Shown here piece by piece: positions 1 to 13,045 of a stretch of 64,000 bases of DNA. Each line of letters begins with the position of its first letter. The first letter of the stretch is position 1. A program made the translations under genes and the position numbers. A model generated the notes under the pieces. It was not told the DNA's origin, searched no databases, and saw only the letters and a list, made by a program, of their open reading frames with translations. Source of the DNA: Mycteria americana (lineage: Eukaryota; Chordata; Aves; Ciconiiformes; Ciconiidae). Location of the stretch: contig NC_134368.1 in assembly GCF_035582795.1 (NCBI RefSeq), forward strand, positions 8,285,501 to 8,349,500, written 5' to 3'.

Positions 1-1434
1 GCACTTATAAACCAGTTACATTCTCCATTCCTCTGGTCGAAAATGCTCTATTGCACAAGAATATACAAACAAATCAAGATGCATTGGAATAGCAAAAGCG
101 AAAAATAAGAGTGATTCTTCATCCTGGTGTTCAGGACCATCACAGGAAGGGAACATTGTCAGGTTCCAGTTTCGGTCCCAGTGTCAAATCCTGCTTCTGC
201 ATTTTATCCAGTGCCTGCTTCAGGTAAAATGTATTTACCATTATGAATTCACATTACAGTTGCCAATTAAACAAAAGATCCATTTAGTTTTCATTCTTTA
301 CTCATTTTCCATATAAGGAAACAGGCGTAAGTACAGCAACATGTCACTTCCTTGCAGAAACAGCATGGAAATAACCATAGAATTCATCTACATCTAACTC
401 ACTCAGTCTTGCTATCAGTGAGCCAATATATGAAAATAAGCAATAACAATATCCATTAACAACTGACAGAATACGGCTCAGTTCCTACAATGAAGAACCC
501 ACTCTGGCCACACATGGTTTTAAGAGATTGCTCCCTTCTTTTTTAACCATCTCTTTGTAATACAAACCAACCTACCATACAGCATAAAATTAGGCTTAAA
601 TACTAAGAAGAATAAGGATTTTGCAAAACACTAAAATTGAAGCACACATTTTACCAAAGTAAGCAGTTTTATCTTTTTTCTTTTAATGTACTCAAGGATA
701 TTTTAATAAATGTAACCTAGCATCTTAAAAATCTAGGGATATATTGTGTTTTATTTCTAATTCATATTTGGAATATAAAAAATAACTCAAAGAACAAAAA
801 ACTTATTAGTTTTTTTCAGACTAAATAAAATCTTGAATTAGCTGATTAAAGCTGGAAACAGACATTCTGACCTCAGCATAATTAAAACACCCTGCAAGTT
901 ATATAGTGAAAGACTGCTGGCTCTAGGTAGTGCTTGTTAAATGTGTTCTGTTCTTTCCATAAAAACATAACATAATTTTCTGTATATGGTTTCAATTTGT
1001 TCAACTGTCTGTATAAATTACCAGTATTACATTTCGTTTTTCCTGGGGAAAATATAGTTGAATTTCACGTCAAGAAAAGTTGACTTTTTTTATTCTTTTC
1101 AATTCTTTACCCCACCCTGCTCAGTGGAGCTGCAGTTTTTCCTTTTGTATTTCCAAGTCAATGCCATCCAAATACAGGCTTCTCTTTGTTGCCATTTTTA
1201 TGTGTAGCAGTGTCTCCTAGGAGCAGTAATAATCCTTGTTAGCCCTTGCACAACCCCTAATCAAAAGGAGCAAATTATTTAGGCTTATACTTCTTGGCTC
1301 TCACTCTCTTCCTCATAAAATGTCAGAATATTTCAAGATCACAAGATGAGCCGGTCTTTGCTCATTAGTCTACTCTTAGTTTCTCACATCCTAATCTCCT
1401 CCTTCAGCAGGATGCTGAGAATTCTGGGCCAAAA
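1..1434. other. AT-rich unique DNA, no gene seen
   Basis: No frame longer than about 60 codons is open on either strand, and I see no splice-bounded coding segment and no repeat I recognise. Stop codons are dense and CpG is rare. This looks like ordinary avian intergenic or intronic sequence. Confidence 0.6.
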
Positions 1435-1550
1435 CCCCAAAATTCTTGAGTAAACTCATTGATATGAATGAAACTCCTGAGGTGCTGAAAGCTAAATATA
1501 TGTTTAAGTGCTTTGCTGGATAATGGCTGGAACATTCAGCACTATATGGG
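1435..1550. repeat. Ancient sauropsid interspersed repeat, degraded
   Basis: The segment reads ACTCATTGATATGAATGAAAC, then GCTAAATATATGTTTAAGTG, then CTTTGCTGGAT. From memory this follows a very common old repeat of birds, turtles and crocodilians, whose recurring phrase is a stretch near ACTTCAATGGGA followed by GCATATGCTTAAGTG and CTTTGCTG. A second copy of the phrase lies at 44930-44990. The family name is not certain. The high divergence suggests an old insertion. Confidence 0.5.
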
Positions 1551-4500
1551 ACTAAGATCTGGGGAATTTCCTATACTTTTTATACCTAGAGAAAATGGCC
1601 TAATTAATTCCTTCATGTAACAACACAAGGATCAGCAGAAGTTTAGGAGGAAATGCATGAAGAAGAAAATATGATCAGCATTTTTCAAAAGTTAATAATT
1701 TAAAAAGAATTTTTAAAAAAAGCATGTTGCTATATTATGTCTAGTTAGTAACAGGTCCAAATCAGAAACTTCTCATAATTTTAGGGCAGGTTGGTTTAAA
1801 CTGTATATGAAAATTAATGCTAACTCCAAAGGTTTGGATGGAAATACTCATGAAGTGAGAGGTTTAGTTTGGAAATATTCCCATGTTACACTCTTTCATT
1901 AAATAAATAAACACCTTTGATTTAAAAAATTTGCCTTAGTCAGTCCTCCAACTGTTCATTTTCACAGAATTGGATGTGATGTGTCAGCCTGTGGTCACAG
2001 GATACATTAAAGAAAAGGTGCTGAAGATACAAATGCAAAGCCCTTAGACCACTAACCACCAATTAGAAAAACAGTCCTTCGATCTGTGTTAAAGGATTGT
2101 CACTAGCATGAAACCAGAAACTTTTAATTCACTGCACACTGATATCAACTATGCGTATCTTTGACTCAGTTCGCTGCTTTGTAAGAGAGGTATAGCAGTC
2201 CTGATACCTATCTTTATTCAGCATGGGATTTCAGGGCAAAATCGTTATAAAAAGGGGACAGGCGGGAAAAGGAACAAGGCTTCCCGTAAACAAACTTAAT
2301 TACCTGTGAAATATGGCAAGAAAAACTTGGCACATGAGGGAACAGCATCTAGAGACCTGATCCTGCCAACACAGAGGACCTGCTTTTCCACTTCCTTATG
2401 CTTTATAATGTCATGCTTATGTGAAGAAATTAGAAATTGCTTTACTCATGGTGGTAGCATTTTGCACTCACTTTTCACTGAGGTTAATGATGGCTCATGA
2501 TTGGATGGAGAATGAGGTGTGCATCGTTGGGCTTGCATTTCTGCTTTGAAAAACAGAAAGTGTTCAAAAATTTCCCCATCTTCCCAAGAGGCCAGGGCAA
2601 TGACTAAATATCTGTGTTCTTAATCCCTTTTGCTTAGGTAGGTAGATAGATGTACGAGTCTGTGCGTACATGTATTTATAGAGCGAGAGAGCAGACAGAT
2701 TATTTCTGACCAAGGAATTCATCATCTGTCAAGTAGAAAAATACTCATTGACCTCAGCAGTGAAGTATCAGGATCAAACTTTCTAACAATCACATTTAGA
2801 ATATATGCTTTTTAATAAATGGAAAATAATTTTACATACACATCTCTGCTTTTGTAATACTGTAGTTCTTGCTGTTTTTTCTGTTTGACGATCATGCCCA
2901 CCAACTTCTTTTGATGTTGTAGGTACTCAGAAAGAATGTAAAGCTCAGTGACATTTTCCAAGATGTTTCAGGGTCCTGCTCCTAAAAAAATGTTACCATA
3001 TCAGGGGAAAATGAAAAAATCTTTTTCTGTGACTGAATTTCCCTTTAATAAACATGTAACACTCATGACAAGCAGAAGAATGGTCTTTTCTAGTTGATTT
3101 AAAGAAGGTAAATCCATGTTTACAGCAATGCATTCATAGTACATTTTGCTAGGAAGGTACACAAATATCTGCAGAAATTTTCTGAAACAACTGAGAAATT
3201 CCAGGCTGATTTGTGCCTTGTACTTTGTGTAGTCACTGTACTGAGCAGGCTGAAATGCTACTTCTTGTATTTGTTAGTGATTCAAAGCCAAGTTACACCA
3301 TGTATGACCTCTTAAGTTTTGAAATGCCCCTTCATAAGGTCTCTACAACTTGAGTCTCTAAACTGTACCTCTCTCAGCTAACCATTCTGCTAGGTATTTT
3401 GCAAATAATTACCTGATCTGCAGATCCTTGCAGGGGAAAGGACTGAGACAGTCACATCTGTGGGTATTACAAAGTGAATTATAGAGGAACAAATAGATGT
3501 TTGAATCATGTTGAAAATTATTGTTAGCTAACTTATTTTACTCTTTGAAAATTCTCCCCTCTCATGGAATTTTTTTCAGTACAAAAGTAATTCAATATAT
3601 GTTTGCAATAGTATGATTACAAAAAGTAAATAAATAACTAATCTCTAATGGCCACTGATGAAGTAATTCTCATCTGAACTGATTTACTTCTACCAAGTCA
3701 GCCCCCTAGGTACCTTGACAAAACATTGGTTCTGCATTAACCAGCTTCTGCCTCTGGACAGTAGTTCAGAAAGTAGAGTGCATTATTACAGCGCAGGGAA
3801 ACATTACAAACTAATGGAGTTTCTTTACCCATAAATTAAATATAATGAGCCAATTCCATCCCTAATATAAACCCCTGAATGCTAGGATTAATTTGATCAT
3901 GTGTTTATTCATTGAGGAATCTAGGCAATAAGAAAAAAAGAGGGTAATGCCAAAGTTGGTGTCAATAACATGTTGGTGGTACAGAATACTTTCTAGAGAT
4001 TGTCCACAACGGTTTACTTTTGAGAAATTATTACCCCAACCACTCTGCCAAGACTGAGCAGAGCACAGATTACATGCTACAGATGCATAAATTAGACTAA
4101 AGGCTAGTAAAATTTATGTACCTGGGGTGCTATTCTTACACCTACTAAGATTGTTGACTTCAGTGACAGCACAGGAAATGCTCATGCTTTTATGAGGATG
4201 TACTTTGTGTCCTAGTCACAAACTGGCCTTGTGCTACTGTTCCAGGTGGCTCCTGTTCTCTCACCACTTAACTGTCCCCCTTTCAGCTAGCTGCTACAGC
4301 CCTCAGCCCTGTGCTGGACAAGAGATCTGCAGTATGCTAAATTAACCCTGTGCTGATTACCACGATGTTTTACACAAGTTGCATTGAGAAGGCATCAGAC
4401 ATTTCCCATTCAGTTTATAACTTGTCAACATACAGATCATGTACAGGACTTTGTAAACACAGAAAGCAACTGTTTTTCAAATCCGACGGCTAATGACTTT

Positions 4501-6560
4501 CCCATCTGTTGGCTGGGAGTCAAGGGCAGTTTGAACAGCGCTTAGCACAACGTGTAGAGAGCACAAACACCACCCAGAAACTGTTCCTGGTAATTTATCA
4601 AACAGTTTATCCAGATATACAGCTGTTTCAGAAACCCACATTCGCAGCATGTTTGATTATATCGCTTGTAGCTTTCTCTGTATACAAAAGTCTACCAGTC
4701 TAAGTCTTAAGGAAATTTAAAGGAATGAGTACTCAAGGACTGTACATAGTTTTCACATCTCCCAGTTACCACTGAACTGTGGTTTATTTGTGAAACTCCC
4801 ACAGCAAGTTCTTGTAACTGACAGGTGATAAAAACTGTGGATTATCAAATATTGAGCAAAAGATTGCTCAAGTCAAGGAAAATGTCACAAGAGTTCAAGC
4901 CTACAAAACACACCCCATGCTTGCATCCATCTAGAAAACATGTACTTAATGATAAAAAGCTTGAGAAGTACCACTGATGACTTCCTGAGCTCATAAAATT
5001 TGTTGCAAGATGGAGTGAACTGACAAAGTTCAACGTCATTGCAGGAAGCCAGAATCATTCACTGGCTTGGAGGTTACTGTAAATCCATAACCAAGATCCA
5101 GATGACCTGTTGGTGAAGTTTTCTTTGCTTCTCTATCTATAAATACAACATTTTGTGAACTGTCTGCTATGCATTTTCTCCTCAACTCTTTCTTCCCAAA
5201 GCATCAGACATCCTACAAGACATTTCAATTCTGTAACTCTGTGTGAAACACCCATCTCCCAAAAACCAAGCAACAGGCCCAGAAACATTTGGTTTATTTT
5301 TGAAAGATATTGTACTATTTTTCCTAATGAGATTAACTTTTGCAATAAAGGAAACAGGAAACGGGTGAGCAAAGGGGTCAGAAAGGTAAAAGTTGTGCAT
5401 ATTTGTTTCTAGTCAATGTTGTGAAACTCTTCCCCATCCCCTCCAAACTACCGCAAATCAACTCTCAACAAATTACATAACAGTGCTTGTTTTGAACTGG
5501 AAAGATCTCTTTCAGATGAGCGGAGAAAGATACCAGAAGGTGTAAAACTAACCAAGACAAACAGAAACAGAGTGATATATGTCTAAGCAACCACAATCAA
5601 AGCTCTCACGCAATGTGCATGAAGCTAATGCTTAAGTGGCAGAGGCAAAAGAATGCAAAGACAGCTTCCATTTCATGCAGGGCTTTTGAGTATACACTAG
5701 AAAAATTAGGGAATGTGCTAATAAAAGGGGTCTTTTAGATCAGTCTTATAAAAGACAGATTATATTCAGAAAGTAGATATGCAAATCTCAAGTTCAGAGC
5801 AATGAGTCGTGAGTGAAAAGGAGAAAAATACAAACAAAAAAAGCAAACAAAAATTCCCAAGGAATCACTTTACAAGAAAAAACAGAAGCAAAATAAAAAT
5901 ATTCCAATGTGCAAAAGAAGAGTGAGTTCAGAATAAAACTTAGTTGTTTGCATATTTTATTCCAAAAGTTCCAGCTATCTCCACCCATGCACTAATGTGC
6001 TTTCCAGGTAAAATATATCTGCACAACAATACCCCTAATAGACTTCATGGAGCCAGCTGAACTCCTTCCCTGTCATAGGCACCACTAAAATCAGAAATCT
6101 AGATGTGTAACATATGGCCAGAAACTGGATTTTTCTGCTTTTTTGTGCCCAGGCAGATTAAGAGAAATAAAACAGAATAGTAGATATTTTGACTTTCTAT
6201 TTAAGCTAAATTATATTTATTTTTAAATAAGCTCTTTGGATTCTTTCAGGGGCTAGTGTCATCGAATAGGCTAAAACAATGTTAGGAGAGCATTAACCAC
6301 AACATGACCCCCCCCAGAAAGACACTACAGAAATGACCATTTGCTGGTCCAGCCACATTGACTAGACTCATTGCCAGAACAAGCTGCAGTAGCCTGACAA
6401 CTTGTCTCAGTAAAACCCCCACACAATGATTCTCCCTCACAGTAAAACTTTGAATTCAAGTGAACTATTTTTCACCATCAGTTATAAAAGGGGAAATATT
6501 CCTTTGCCCTTCCAGTCTTCCAAATGTGGGTTGGTTATCATAGTATCTCAAAAGAAAATA
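1551..6560. other. Unique AT-rich DNA without recognisable genes
   Basis: Only short chance frames are present, the longest about 85 codons near 5155-5412 with overlapping opposite-strand frames. None resembles a known protein and none has convincing splice sites. A small GGTA/GATA-like low-complexity patch lies at 2636-2700. Confidence 0.55.
2636..2700. repeat. Low-complexity GGTA/GATA and GAGA patch
   Basis: GTAGGTAGATAGATG near the left end and GAGCGAGAGAGCAGACAG near the right end form an irregular tetranucleotide and dinucleotide patch, with no clean long array. Confidence 0.5.
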
Positions 6561-6597
6561 CTATGAACTCAAAATCAGAGAAGGCCAATAAACTCAC

Positions 6598-6727
6598 TGG
6601 GTTGTTTCCTTCCCAATATATTTTGAAGTAGATAAAGGTATTTGGTTACACCTGTCCTTTTATCTGTAAGGGCAGTAGATGTAAGGGCAGCCTCAAAGCG
6701 AGGATCAAGGCCAACTTCCTCCAACAT
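6598..6727 (-). other. Low-confidence candidate exon B (unrecognised)
   Basis: Read on the minus strand, this 130-base segment is open in one frame (LEEVGLDPRFEAALTSTALT lies in it). It is flanked by AATAATACAG on the acceptor side and A|GTGAGT on the donor side. It begins in phase 0, which fits the phase-0 end of the upstream candidate at 6876-6969. The acceptor has no real pyrimidine tract and I recognise no family, so chance is the leading explanation. Confidence 0.15.
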
Positions 6728-6875
6728 CTGTATTATTTGCGTATTTACATGTACATTCATACATTTTTATGCATGTTTATATATTGCTAAACCATCCTCA
6801 GAACTTACTGTGAAAGAGCCCATCTAGTGCACTCAGGAAATTAAATTCAGTATTTTAAGATGTTCTCATTCTTAC

Positions 6876-6969
6876 CTGCTCTCTCCTTGCTGGGTTTACA
6901 TCCACAACTGCTTGCCTTTGCAGGAATGCCACTGGGAAGATCAGGGAGCCCAGCTCTAATCCAGGCTGC
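6876..6969 (-). other. Low-confidence candidate exon A (unrecognised)
   Basis: A 94-base minus-strand segment lies between CTTGTAG (acceptor) and GAGCAG|GTAAGA (a strong donor consensus), with one frame open throughout. Local GC is higher than in the flanks. The same stretch is also open on the plus strand after a good-looking CTTTGCAG acceptor at about 6912-6922, so the strand is ambiguous. No protein family is recognised. A relic of a GC-richer repeat is an equally good reading. Confidence 0.18.
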
Positions 6970-7145
6970 CTACAAGGACAACGGGTACATCTGCACCGGC
7001 ATCCTACAGTGCCCTGTGTGAGCACGATTATACCAGGTATCACCCCCTGCACAAAATCCTGTCCTCCAACACTATCCAGTCCACCTGCACGCTCCTCCAA
7101 CCACCCTCTGCACCCCTCTGAACCACAGCTGTGGTGTCCAAACAC

Positions 7146-9335
7146 AGCTTTAAGCTTGTAGATTTTAAATTATACCCAGGACAAATAAACTAAGATACAG
7201 TGTACAAGTTCTTGCTATATTTACTGCCACTTTGGAAATTTCCAGTTGAATAAAATTTTCAGCAAAGAAAACTTCAATAGGCTTGATAAATTTTACTGAT
7301 AAAATGTGGTATGTTAAAGCATCTTTGTATACCAAACTTTGTTATGTTATACTTTGTTCCTTCTCCATTTCTGATATCCTATAAGAAAGCATCCAAGTCC
7401 TTTTGTAACTTTTTTCTTTTGTTCCAAAACTGTGACTAAAAATGAAGAAAAATTGTAAATTTTACAACTTTTCTTACTTGAAATAAGTGTGACAATTGCA
7501 ACGGATGGATCAGATAGATAGAAATCTAATTTCTGCAGAGCACAGGTGGAAGAGTAGAGATCTAAAACCATAGAATCAGTGCAACAACAGCAGTAGTCTT
7601 TTAAAATCTCAGACATGTAATACGAGTTCATGGCAAGCAGCTAAGGTTCATATGACCCATTAGTCTTTGATTTTATTTTTCTAGGCTTTTGAAGAGCTTC
7701 AATTCATCGCTGCCTCCACAGCCAGTTTTTGTTGTTGTTGCTGGGGGCTTTTTTTTCAGTAAGAGCGTCCCGTCATGAGCTCTTTGCTGATGTTATTGAA
7801 GGGTATTTTTTGTAGATCATTGCATGGAAAAACTCCATTTAATATTTTTAAACCATCCTTGGGAAGAATCTCTTTTGCCCCGAGGACACATCACTGTAGT
7901 TAGGAAAAAGATCTCCAGAATTATAGCTGCATCCAGAGTCCCACACACTGCATTCTCCTATGGGGTCCACATTACAGAAACCACAGAACAGCCATTCACT
8001 GATATGTTTTTAATTATGTATATTTTTTACTTTACTTTGTGGTTTTCTTGTAGCTTTTACTTCTGTGACATCACTTTTTCTTTTTTACATTAAAAGCCAG
8101 GGACAGAAGGGGAAGCAGACCCAATCCTGGGAAGGATTTTTCAGAGTTTGCAACCTTTTTTTGTATATGGTTCCTAATGATGAAACATATTACTCTGCCT
8201 CCCTCCCAGACTTTTGTGTTATAGCTCTTTGGACAGTGCATCTGTACACCTCCCAGCACAGCCAGTTCTAATAGCATTAGACACATTAACAAACAGAGTA
8301 AATGATGTGTTGTGTTTAGGAACTGATTATTTGATGCCTGAAAAAAAAAGACTTCTGGGACTTTATGTTAAATTTTACTTACATAGTAACCCAGAACAAA
8401 AATCCCACTTGTGAACTTTCTATTACTAGATTTTTGCTGTGGAAAAGGAAGAAAACTCAGGATAGGTGGCATAGGAAGTACTTTACACCATCTTTACCCA
8501 GAGAGCTGCTCCTGCACTTACTCCTCCTTTTACCTGCCATCTTGCTGAGAAGGGAGTTTGTCAGACACGTTTGATTCACATGTAATAAAAGCCTGAATAG
8601 TTGTGGTTGCAAGGAAATGTTAAAAGTCTGTAAATACCAAGTGTGGTTCCCATCACACATAAAAGAAAACAAACTGACCTCTATCTGGAAAATATCTTTC
8701 TCACTGTGCTTGAAAAAGGAACACCATGTCACAATGATTCACTGTTACATGCTGATTTCGAGTGAATACATGGAGAGTGCACAAGCAAAACCCTATTATC
8801 TACGTACCATAGCACTGAAAAGGTGAGGGGCAGGCTATGCTCTTAAGGCCCATGTACGATGCCCCAGGACCTACAAAGGGCGTTTCAGTCCGTGCGCTGA
8901 CTGCATGCCTTCCATTACACTTAGTGTGGGGCCCAGCATGTCCCCCAGCTATTTCATCATATCTGCCATTGCTAAGTTCTCCGAGCCAACAAACTCGGGT
9001 TTTTTCCTACTCTTTGTGATACAACATGAACTTTCCTTGTTTGGTTTATGTTCCAAGAGACAAATGATGGGGAAAACATTTCTGAAGCTCTTTCATTTGT
9101 CAATGACAAATGCAGAGATTTATATGAAACACCAGCAAAATGGAAATATTGACTCTGATCCTTCAGTTCAGATGAAAAGAGCTACCTAGGTGAAAAGTGT
9201 AATTATTGTTATGAATCAGCTGCACACACGTCACAGGCATAACAAAGCAATGTTTATTGCCGGTAACCTTTGTAATAATCATAGTTTCCAATGAGGACTC
9301 TTTAGTTAACGATCAAACTCTACGGGTGAGATTTC
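7146..9335. other. Unique DNA without recognisable genes
   Basis: There are several overlapping frames of 60-94 codons on both strands but none resembles a known domain. Homopolymer-rich stretches such as the T-run near 7750 and the A-run near 8341 are the only repeats noted. Confidence 0.55.
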
Positions 9336-9435
9336 AAGATTTGTCTAAGTAAATTTGGTGCCAGGTCAGATGGAAAATTGCTGAGAAATGGGTGCCTAAC
9401 TCCCACAGGGCCTTTGAAAAAAGGCTCATCTTGCA
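9336..9435. repeat. Ancient amniote repeat fragment
   Basis: TTTGGTGCCAGGTCAGATGG, then GGGTGCCTAACTCCCACAGGG, then CCTTTGAAAA follow the common sauropsid repeat phrase in which GTGCCTAACTCCCA is followed by a CTTTGAAAATCT-like stretch. Assigned by remembered consensus. The family name is not certain. Confidence 0.45.
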
Positions 9436-12400
9436 TTAATTGGAAGTGGGGAGGAAACAGAAATTCAATATAGTATCACAACAAGAGCATGAGAAAGAAA
9501 ATGGCATATTGAGTAACTTTGAAGGAAAAGTTCTGTGTCACTGAAGGACAAATTATTGCAGAATCTTGTTATTTACTGGCATTGTACTTTACTTCACCAC
9601 CAGGAGACAGCAGAAATTAAAAAAGATGTCCTACAATGTCTCGGATCCTTCCTTTCAGTTCTCCAGAGCCCTTAGTGGCAAACTCCATTCAACCACAATC
9701 CTATCTCCAGCATTATTCAACATCTGTAGAGATTAAACAGGAGAGACAGACAGATACCACAGGGATGGGACCAGGACAGTGGTACATGCTGCTGCTTGAG
9801 TTTCTCTCTGCCTCACATCACAGTATCATTGTCTATATTTTTCAATATATACCTGGAGGGAAAACAGCTAAAACTGCTGACTATAGAAATCAGGGTGATG
9901 CTGATGAGATACATTTCAAGCAAAACAAATACTTTCCACAGCATCACCTAGTATTTAGGCATCCATCCTCAGGTTGTTAAGTGTCTCTTCAGGCCTTCTG
10001 TGCTTCTTGTTCTTCTGGAAGTTCATCTCATAACAGCATAAAAACCACTGATTCGCATCTGAATTGGGATTGAATATTGCACAAGGCCAGATACTGACCC
10101 ACGTGTAGTGAGGAAAGATTTTTTTACTTCCTCATAAGCTTTCCTGTCACAGCTCTATCCCTGAAACCTGTTTGCTGTTGGTTTTTTTTTAACAGTTGAG
10201 ACAGCAACAGAAGTCACCACAGGAGCCATATAAGTCTTTCATCCTGTGTACTTGCTCCCTGCACTGCACTGAATAGACTGAATATTGTCTTGACACTCAA
10301 AGTCCTCCCTGGGTTTCACTCTAAGTAGCAGTTCCTTCCCTCCCCACTAATGGCTGTCCAAGGACATCTACTCTTCTGTGGAAACACCAGTGAATGGGGG
10401 CACCACTTCCCAGGGAGGACTGGAAACTGTTCAGGGACTGTGCACAGCTGTGAACTTACCCCAAGAACTCAAGCAGCAAAGCTTCTGCTAAAGCAACCAT
10501 ATTTCCTCGAGTAGATGAAGGGCTGAGTGAGAGTATTACTGCTCTATCTAGTTTTGAACACTTAGTGGGTCAGATACCACAATGAAAGGATGCCCAAATA
10601 AGTAGGCACTGGGGCAGAGTCTTTCATTTGACTCACTTATATTCACTTAATAAATGGGAATAAACAACAGTAGCCATAAGTCCATAGATAAGGGTCTGCA
10701 CTTAGAGCGTGCTTACTTCTTAGTCAAAAATTCAGCTATGACAATAAGCTACAGGCTCTTTATTCAACTCCAGAGACCATTTGCATTTCTGAGAAGCATA
10801 AAGGACCTGATATATAGTGAAAATAAGCCCTGTAGTAGCAATTCAGAGACCACTGTAACATTTTAGGCAGTTTGAACTGCTTTTACTAATTTTCACAAAG
10901 TCCATAACAAAATGTATCCTGAGTTCTTGTTCTGCATCCATATGTTACAAAAACATAAATTTATCATAAAAGAAAATTTTTTAATGATTTAGTTTTCTCA
11001 TCTTGCTGAATTGTTTCATGAGTCTCCAAATTAAATTTGTGGTAGAGCAGTGGGCTAACAAGGATTGTGCCCAGTTTATGTCAGGAAACAGCTGGCTGCA
11101 AGACAAAATATTTCATGGGAACCTTTGTAACTCGGTGGGTGCCAACCCTCACAATTATTCCTGACCTTTCTCTTTCACACAGCTCCTCAGCACACGCTAG
11201 CAAATGCTGCAGCTTTGCACAAGAAGAGCTGAAAAACCTAATGATGACCAACAGGCTTTTCTGAGTGTTTTTTTCAGTACTTCTTTCATTTCATGATCAT
11301 TTGTTTCCTCCAGTTTTAAGTTGTTCTTGTTGAACTTCCAGTTTTCCCCCTTAGTAGGAGCCTGCAGTGGAAGTGGTCTGGTGCCAGGGAGTGGAGAGAG
11401 ATGATGATGTGCAGCACCTTCTTGAAACCAACAGACTGCAATTAAAAGAGAAAATCATTAGTTACTAGAGCCCCGATCCTAGCATTTTAATTAGGGTAGA
11501 AAGATTCTTCCATTGCTGAAATTCAAAGAACAAGTAAATATCAATTGTTTTGCCCTGTTGTCCTTTTGTCTTAAGAAAAAGCACTCGGTTAAGTTGAAGG
11601 CAGGTGCTAGTCAAAGAAAATTATCCTCCCTTCAACGTTCAGTTTTGACCTAGGTTTTGACTTACAGGTTACAAGAAGGCGGCAGAGGTGCAATGTGATG
11701 AAAGGGTGGCAGCACTGCAAAACCAGAGAGCTGGCTTTGCTGTGACAGCTACATGATTTCCATTTTTTTATCCCTGCTGCGATGATGTAATGACACCAAG
11801 GTGGAAAATGCTAAGTTTAACCTTGCTCAGAGCATATGAAATCCCAGTGCTCCTGGGCTGCTGCAGCCTATGAGAAGGGGAATGTTACAGGCTTAAAAGG
11901 AGACTGTAACCATGCCGGAAACCCCAGGTAGCCTCATTTAGATAAGGGCAAGCTTTCAGCTGGAATATAAACCCTGTGAGTATGAACCTGGAGCATTTGT
12001 GAATTACCCTACACATAGTGAATCTGGGACCCTAAAGAGACACACACACCCCCAATATTTCCAGTATGAAAGAGACCTCTGGAAAGATCTCTGGTGTAAG
12101 AAGACAAAATTGGTCTGTGAGAAAGCAGTGGAAAAAACAAAGCTGACTAAGATTTTTTTTCAGTAGGAATATCGGGACTCTCAAGAAAACTCAAACCACT
12201 GTGTTTTATTTTAGCTGCATCTACTGATACATATTGACTGCAAGGAACAATTTCTAAGCACTTCCCAAAAGTTTAACTGTCTATACATTTATACAGAATA
12301 TACCAATATTCTGTAGTAAGGAAAGATTAGCAGCTAAGTTTGAAAGACTAGATCAGGGATTTGAGATCCAACATTTGCAACAATCTGACTGGGGCATTTA

Positions 12401-12757
12401 AAAAAAATCTGTTTGTTTTGCAAATAGTTCTTATTTCTAGAGCCAAAAATGATTGTAAAAGAATTAGATTAGTAACCAGGAGTCCAAACAAGCTTATTCA
12501 GCTTATTTTACTGCTTGTGTTGATGACACTCTCTTTTGTCTTCATCCAGTAGTGGGAAGTGCTTTATCATCTTCTGGTTTGGAAAAAGACCCAAGCAGCT
12601 AATGTAAAAAAAATATATTCTCCAGTAGCTGCAGCATGATTAATTTTCCACCCCACGAGATCGCTGTGAGTTTGAAAGCACCCTAGAGCTTTATTTGCTA
12701 CATTATAGTCATCAAGGATCATAAAGCATCTTCTTCCTTCCGCACCGCTAGCACTTC
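9436..12757. other. Unique DNA without recognisable genes
   Basis: A 114-codon open frame at 9636-9980 (+) is the longest here. It has no recognisable domain, signal peptide or flanking splice pair, so I treat it as chance. No other repeat is assigned. Confidence 0.5.
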
Positions 12758-13045
12758 AGAGAGCCAGTATGGTTGAGTGGAATGAGCAAAGGGTTGAAAA
12801 CCAGGATATTTTTATTATAAACCTAAAACAGCTTGTGACTTGCCTTTGGCCTTGGTTAAATAATGCTGGACTCAGTTCTCTGAAGCAATACAGTCTTCTA
12901 CTCCAGCTAAAGAAATAACAGACTATAGCCCATATGACACCCAGACATTGATATCTGCATTATAAAATGGGGATAATAATACCAATGGTTTTTCATCAGG
13001 CACTTTGGGGTTTATTGGTGAAGAGCAGAAGGTAACAGCAAAAGA
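12758..13045 (+). repeat. MIR/CORE-type tRNA-derived SINE relic
   Basis: The left part (AGAGCCAGTATGGTTGAGTGG) resembles the tRNA-like head of MIR-type SINEs. GCTTGTGACTTGCCTTTGGCC resembles the core phrase around TGTGACCTTGGGCAA. GCATTATAAAATGGGGATAA then TAATACC is a close match to the MIR phrase CTGTAAAATGGGGATAATAAT. CACTTTGGGG fits the GTGCTTTGGGAT tail. Head, core and tail occur in the right order. Divergence is high, as expected for an amniote-age insertion. Confidence 0.65.

Noticed and set aside
5155-5412. Overlapping 70-85-codon frames on both strands
   Set aside because: Three overlapping frames on both strands with no codon bias, splice pair or recognised domain; expected by chance.
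12758-12800. Head of the MIR relic as a functional tRNA gene
   Set aside because: A and B box matches are partial and the sequence continues directly into a SINE core, so it is a SINE head.
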